Positions 7,228 through 7,665 of a stretch of DNA of 7,665 nucleotides are shown here, one piece after another. Numbering within the stretch: position 1 is the first letter of the stretch; every line of letters starts with the position of its first letter. The position numbers and the translations under genes were made by a program. The notes below the pieces were generated by a model that worked only from the letters and a program-made list of their open reading frames with translations, was not told the DNA's origin and searched no databases. The DNA is from Tannerella sp. (GTDB lineage Bacteria; Bacteroidota; Bacteroidia; Bacteroidales; Tannerellaceae): positions 1-7,665 of the forward strand of contig JAIRLL010000201.1 of the NCBI GenBank assembly GCA_031259505.1, written 5' to 3'.

Positions 7228-7665
7228 ATGAAATATTTTATTTATAATATTCTGATAGCAGGGTTATTGTGTTCGTGTAACTCCTCTGAAAAGAAACCGG
7301 AATGTGGGTCATTGAATCTTGCTGCGATGATTGCTTCGGTATCGTCGAAATCCATTCTAACTGAAGACGATTATTACGTCTGGGGCGCTTCGCCGGTACG
7401 CTCTGATGACGGGAAATATCATGTTTTTTACTCGCGCTGGCTGAAAAAATATGGTTTTTCGGCTTGGGTTACACATTCGGAGGTGGCGCATGCCGTCGCT
7501 GACGACTTGTTCGGTCCATACAAGTTCCGCGATATTGCTCTTAATGCAAGAGGCGCCGATTACTGGGACGGTCTTTGTGTGCATACGCCGACGGTGCACC
7601 GTTTCAACGGCAAATACTACATCTATTATATGGGTAATACCGGCGACGGCGTGAACAATCCTGAC
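7228..7665 (+). CDS. N-terminus of a lipoprotein beta-propeller glycoside hydrolase-like protein (GH43/GH117-like; partial)
   Basis: An open frame of 146 codons runs off the window end with no stop. It opens with a lipoprotein signal, MKYFIYNILIAGLLCSC, lipidated Cys17 most likely (lipobox LCSC), then Asn-Ser-Ser-Glu-Lys. The mature part has blade-like repeats: DDYYVWGASPVRSDDGKY, then KYHVFYSRW, HSEVAHAVADDLFGPYKF, YWDGLCVHTPTV and KYYIYYMGNTGDG. The pattern of 'W-G-SPV', 'FGPY' and 'HTPTV...GKYY-YYMG' is that of five-bladed propeller glycosidases of the GH43/GH117 clans. The exact family and substrate cannot be set from a third of the protein, and the active-site residues cannot be assigned. 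It begins 14 bases after the oxidoreductase stop, so it is in the same operon. Confidence 0.8.
   Translation, partial: MKYFIYNILIAGLLCSCNSSEKKPECGSLNLAAMIASVSSKSILTEDDYYVWGASPVRSDDGKYHVFYSRWLKKYGFSAWVTHSEVAHAVADDLFGPYKFRDIALNARGADYWDGLCVHTPTVHRFNGKYYIYYMGNTGDGVNNPD

Noticed and set aside
1..7665. CRISPR array, tRNA/rRNA genes or insertion sequences
   Set aside because: No spaced direct repeats, cloverleaf-like segments, transposase motifs or terminal inverted repeats were seen on reading; the window is almost fully occupied by PUL genes.

Overview
The window is an internal slice of a Bacteroidota (probably Bacteroidales) polysaccharide utilization locus (PUL). The support is a SusC C-terminus followed by SusD, secreted or lipidated carbohydrate enzymes all on the + strand, AT-rich start-codon regions without Shine-Dalgarno sequences, and one match to the Bacteroides TTTG / TAnnTTTG promoter pattern. 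Genus and habitat cannot be read from the sequence.

Layout: 1-21 is the last six codons of a SusC-type TonB-dependent transporter. 40-1746 is a complete SusD-type lipoprotein. 1760-1800 is a perfect 14-bp hairpin that looks like an attenuator or terminator, with a promoter-like pair overlapping it. 1814-3376 is a broken GH106-type (alpha-L-rhamnosidase family) gene. It carries a frameshift at a seven-A run, and its conserved C-terminal tail is joined directly to the N-terminal half, so several hundred codons are missing. 3384-4757 is a secreted two-domain enzyme, GH16 followed without a linker by an SGNH/GDSL esterase-like domain, with both active sites intact. 4761-4790 is an imperfect hairpin. 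4811-7213 is a Tat-signal FAD-dependent oxidoreductase with a long C-terminal beta-rich extension. 7228 to the window end is the start of a lipoprotein resembling five-bladed beta-propeller glycosidases (GH43/GH117-like).

How the genes would work together (inference): SusC/SusD bind and import oligosaccharides at the outer membrane. The GH16 domain cuts an internal beta-glycan backbone, the SGNH domain probably removes acyl groups, and the propeller enzyme trims side chains or ends. The oxidoreductase adds a redox step of unknown substrate. The GH106 would have removed rhamnose, but as written it cannot make a full enzyme, so the locus may have lost that step. The real target glycan cannot be fixed from this window.

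The most notable points are the GH106 relic, with a slippery heptamer in exact register and a likely repeat-mediated deletion, the linkerless GH16-SGNH fusion, and the PUL-embedded Tat oxidoreductase. No RNA genes, CRISPR arrays or insertion sequences were seen.
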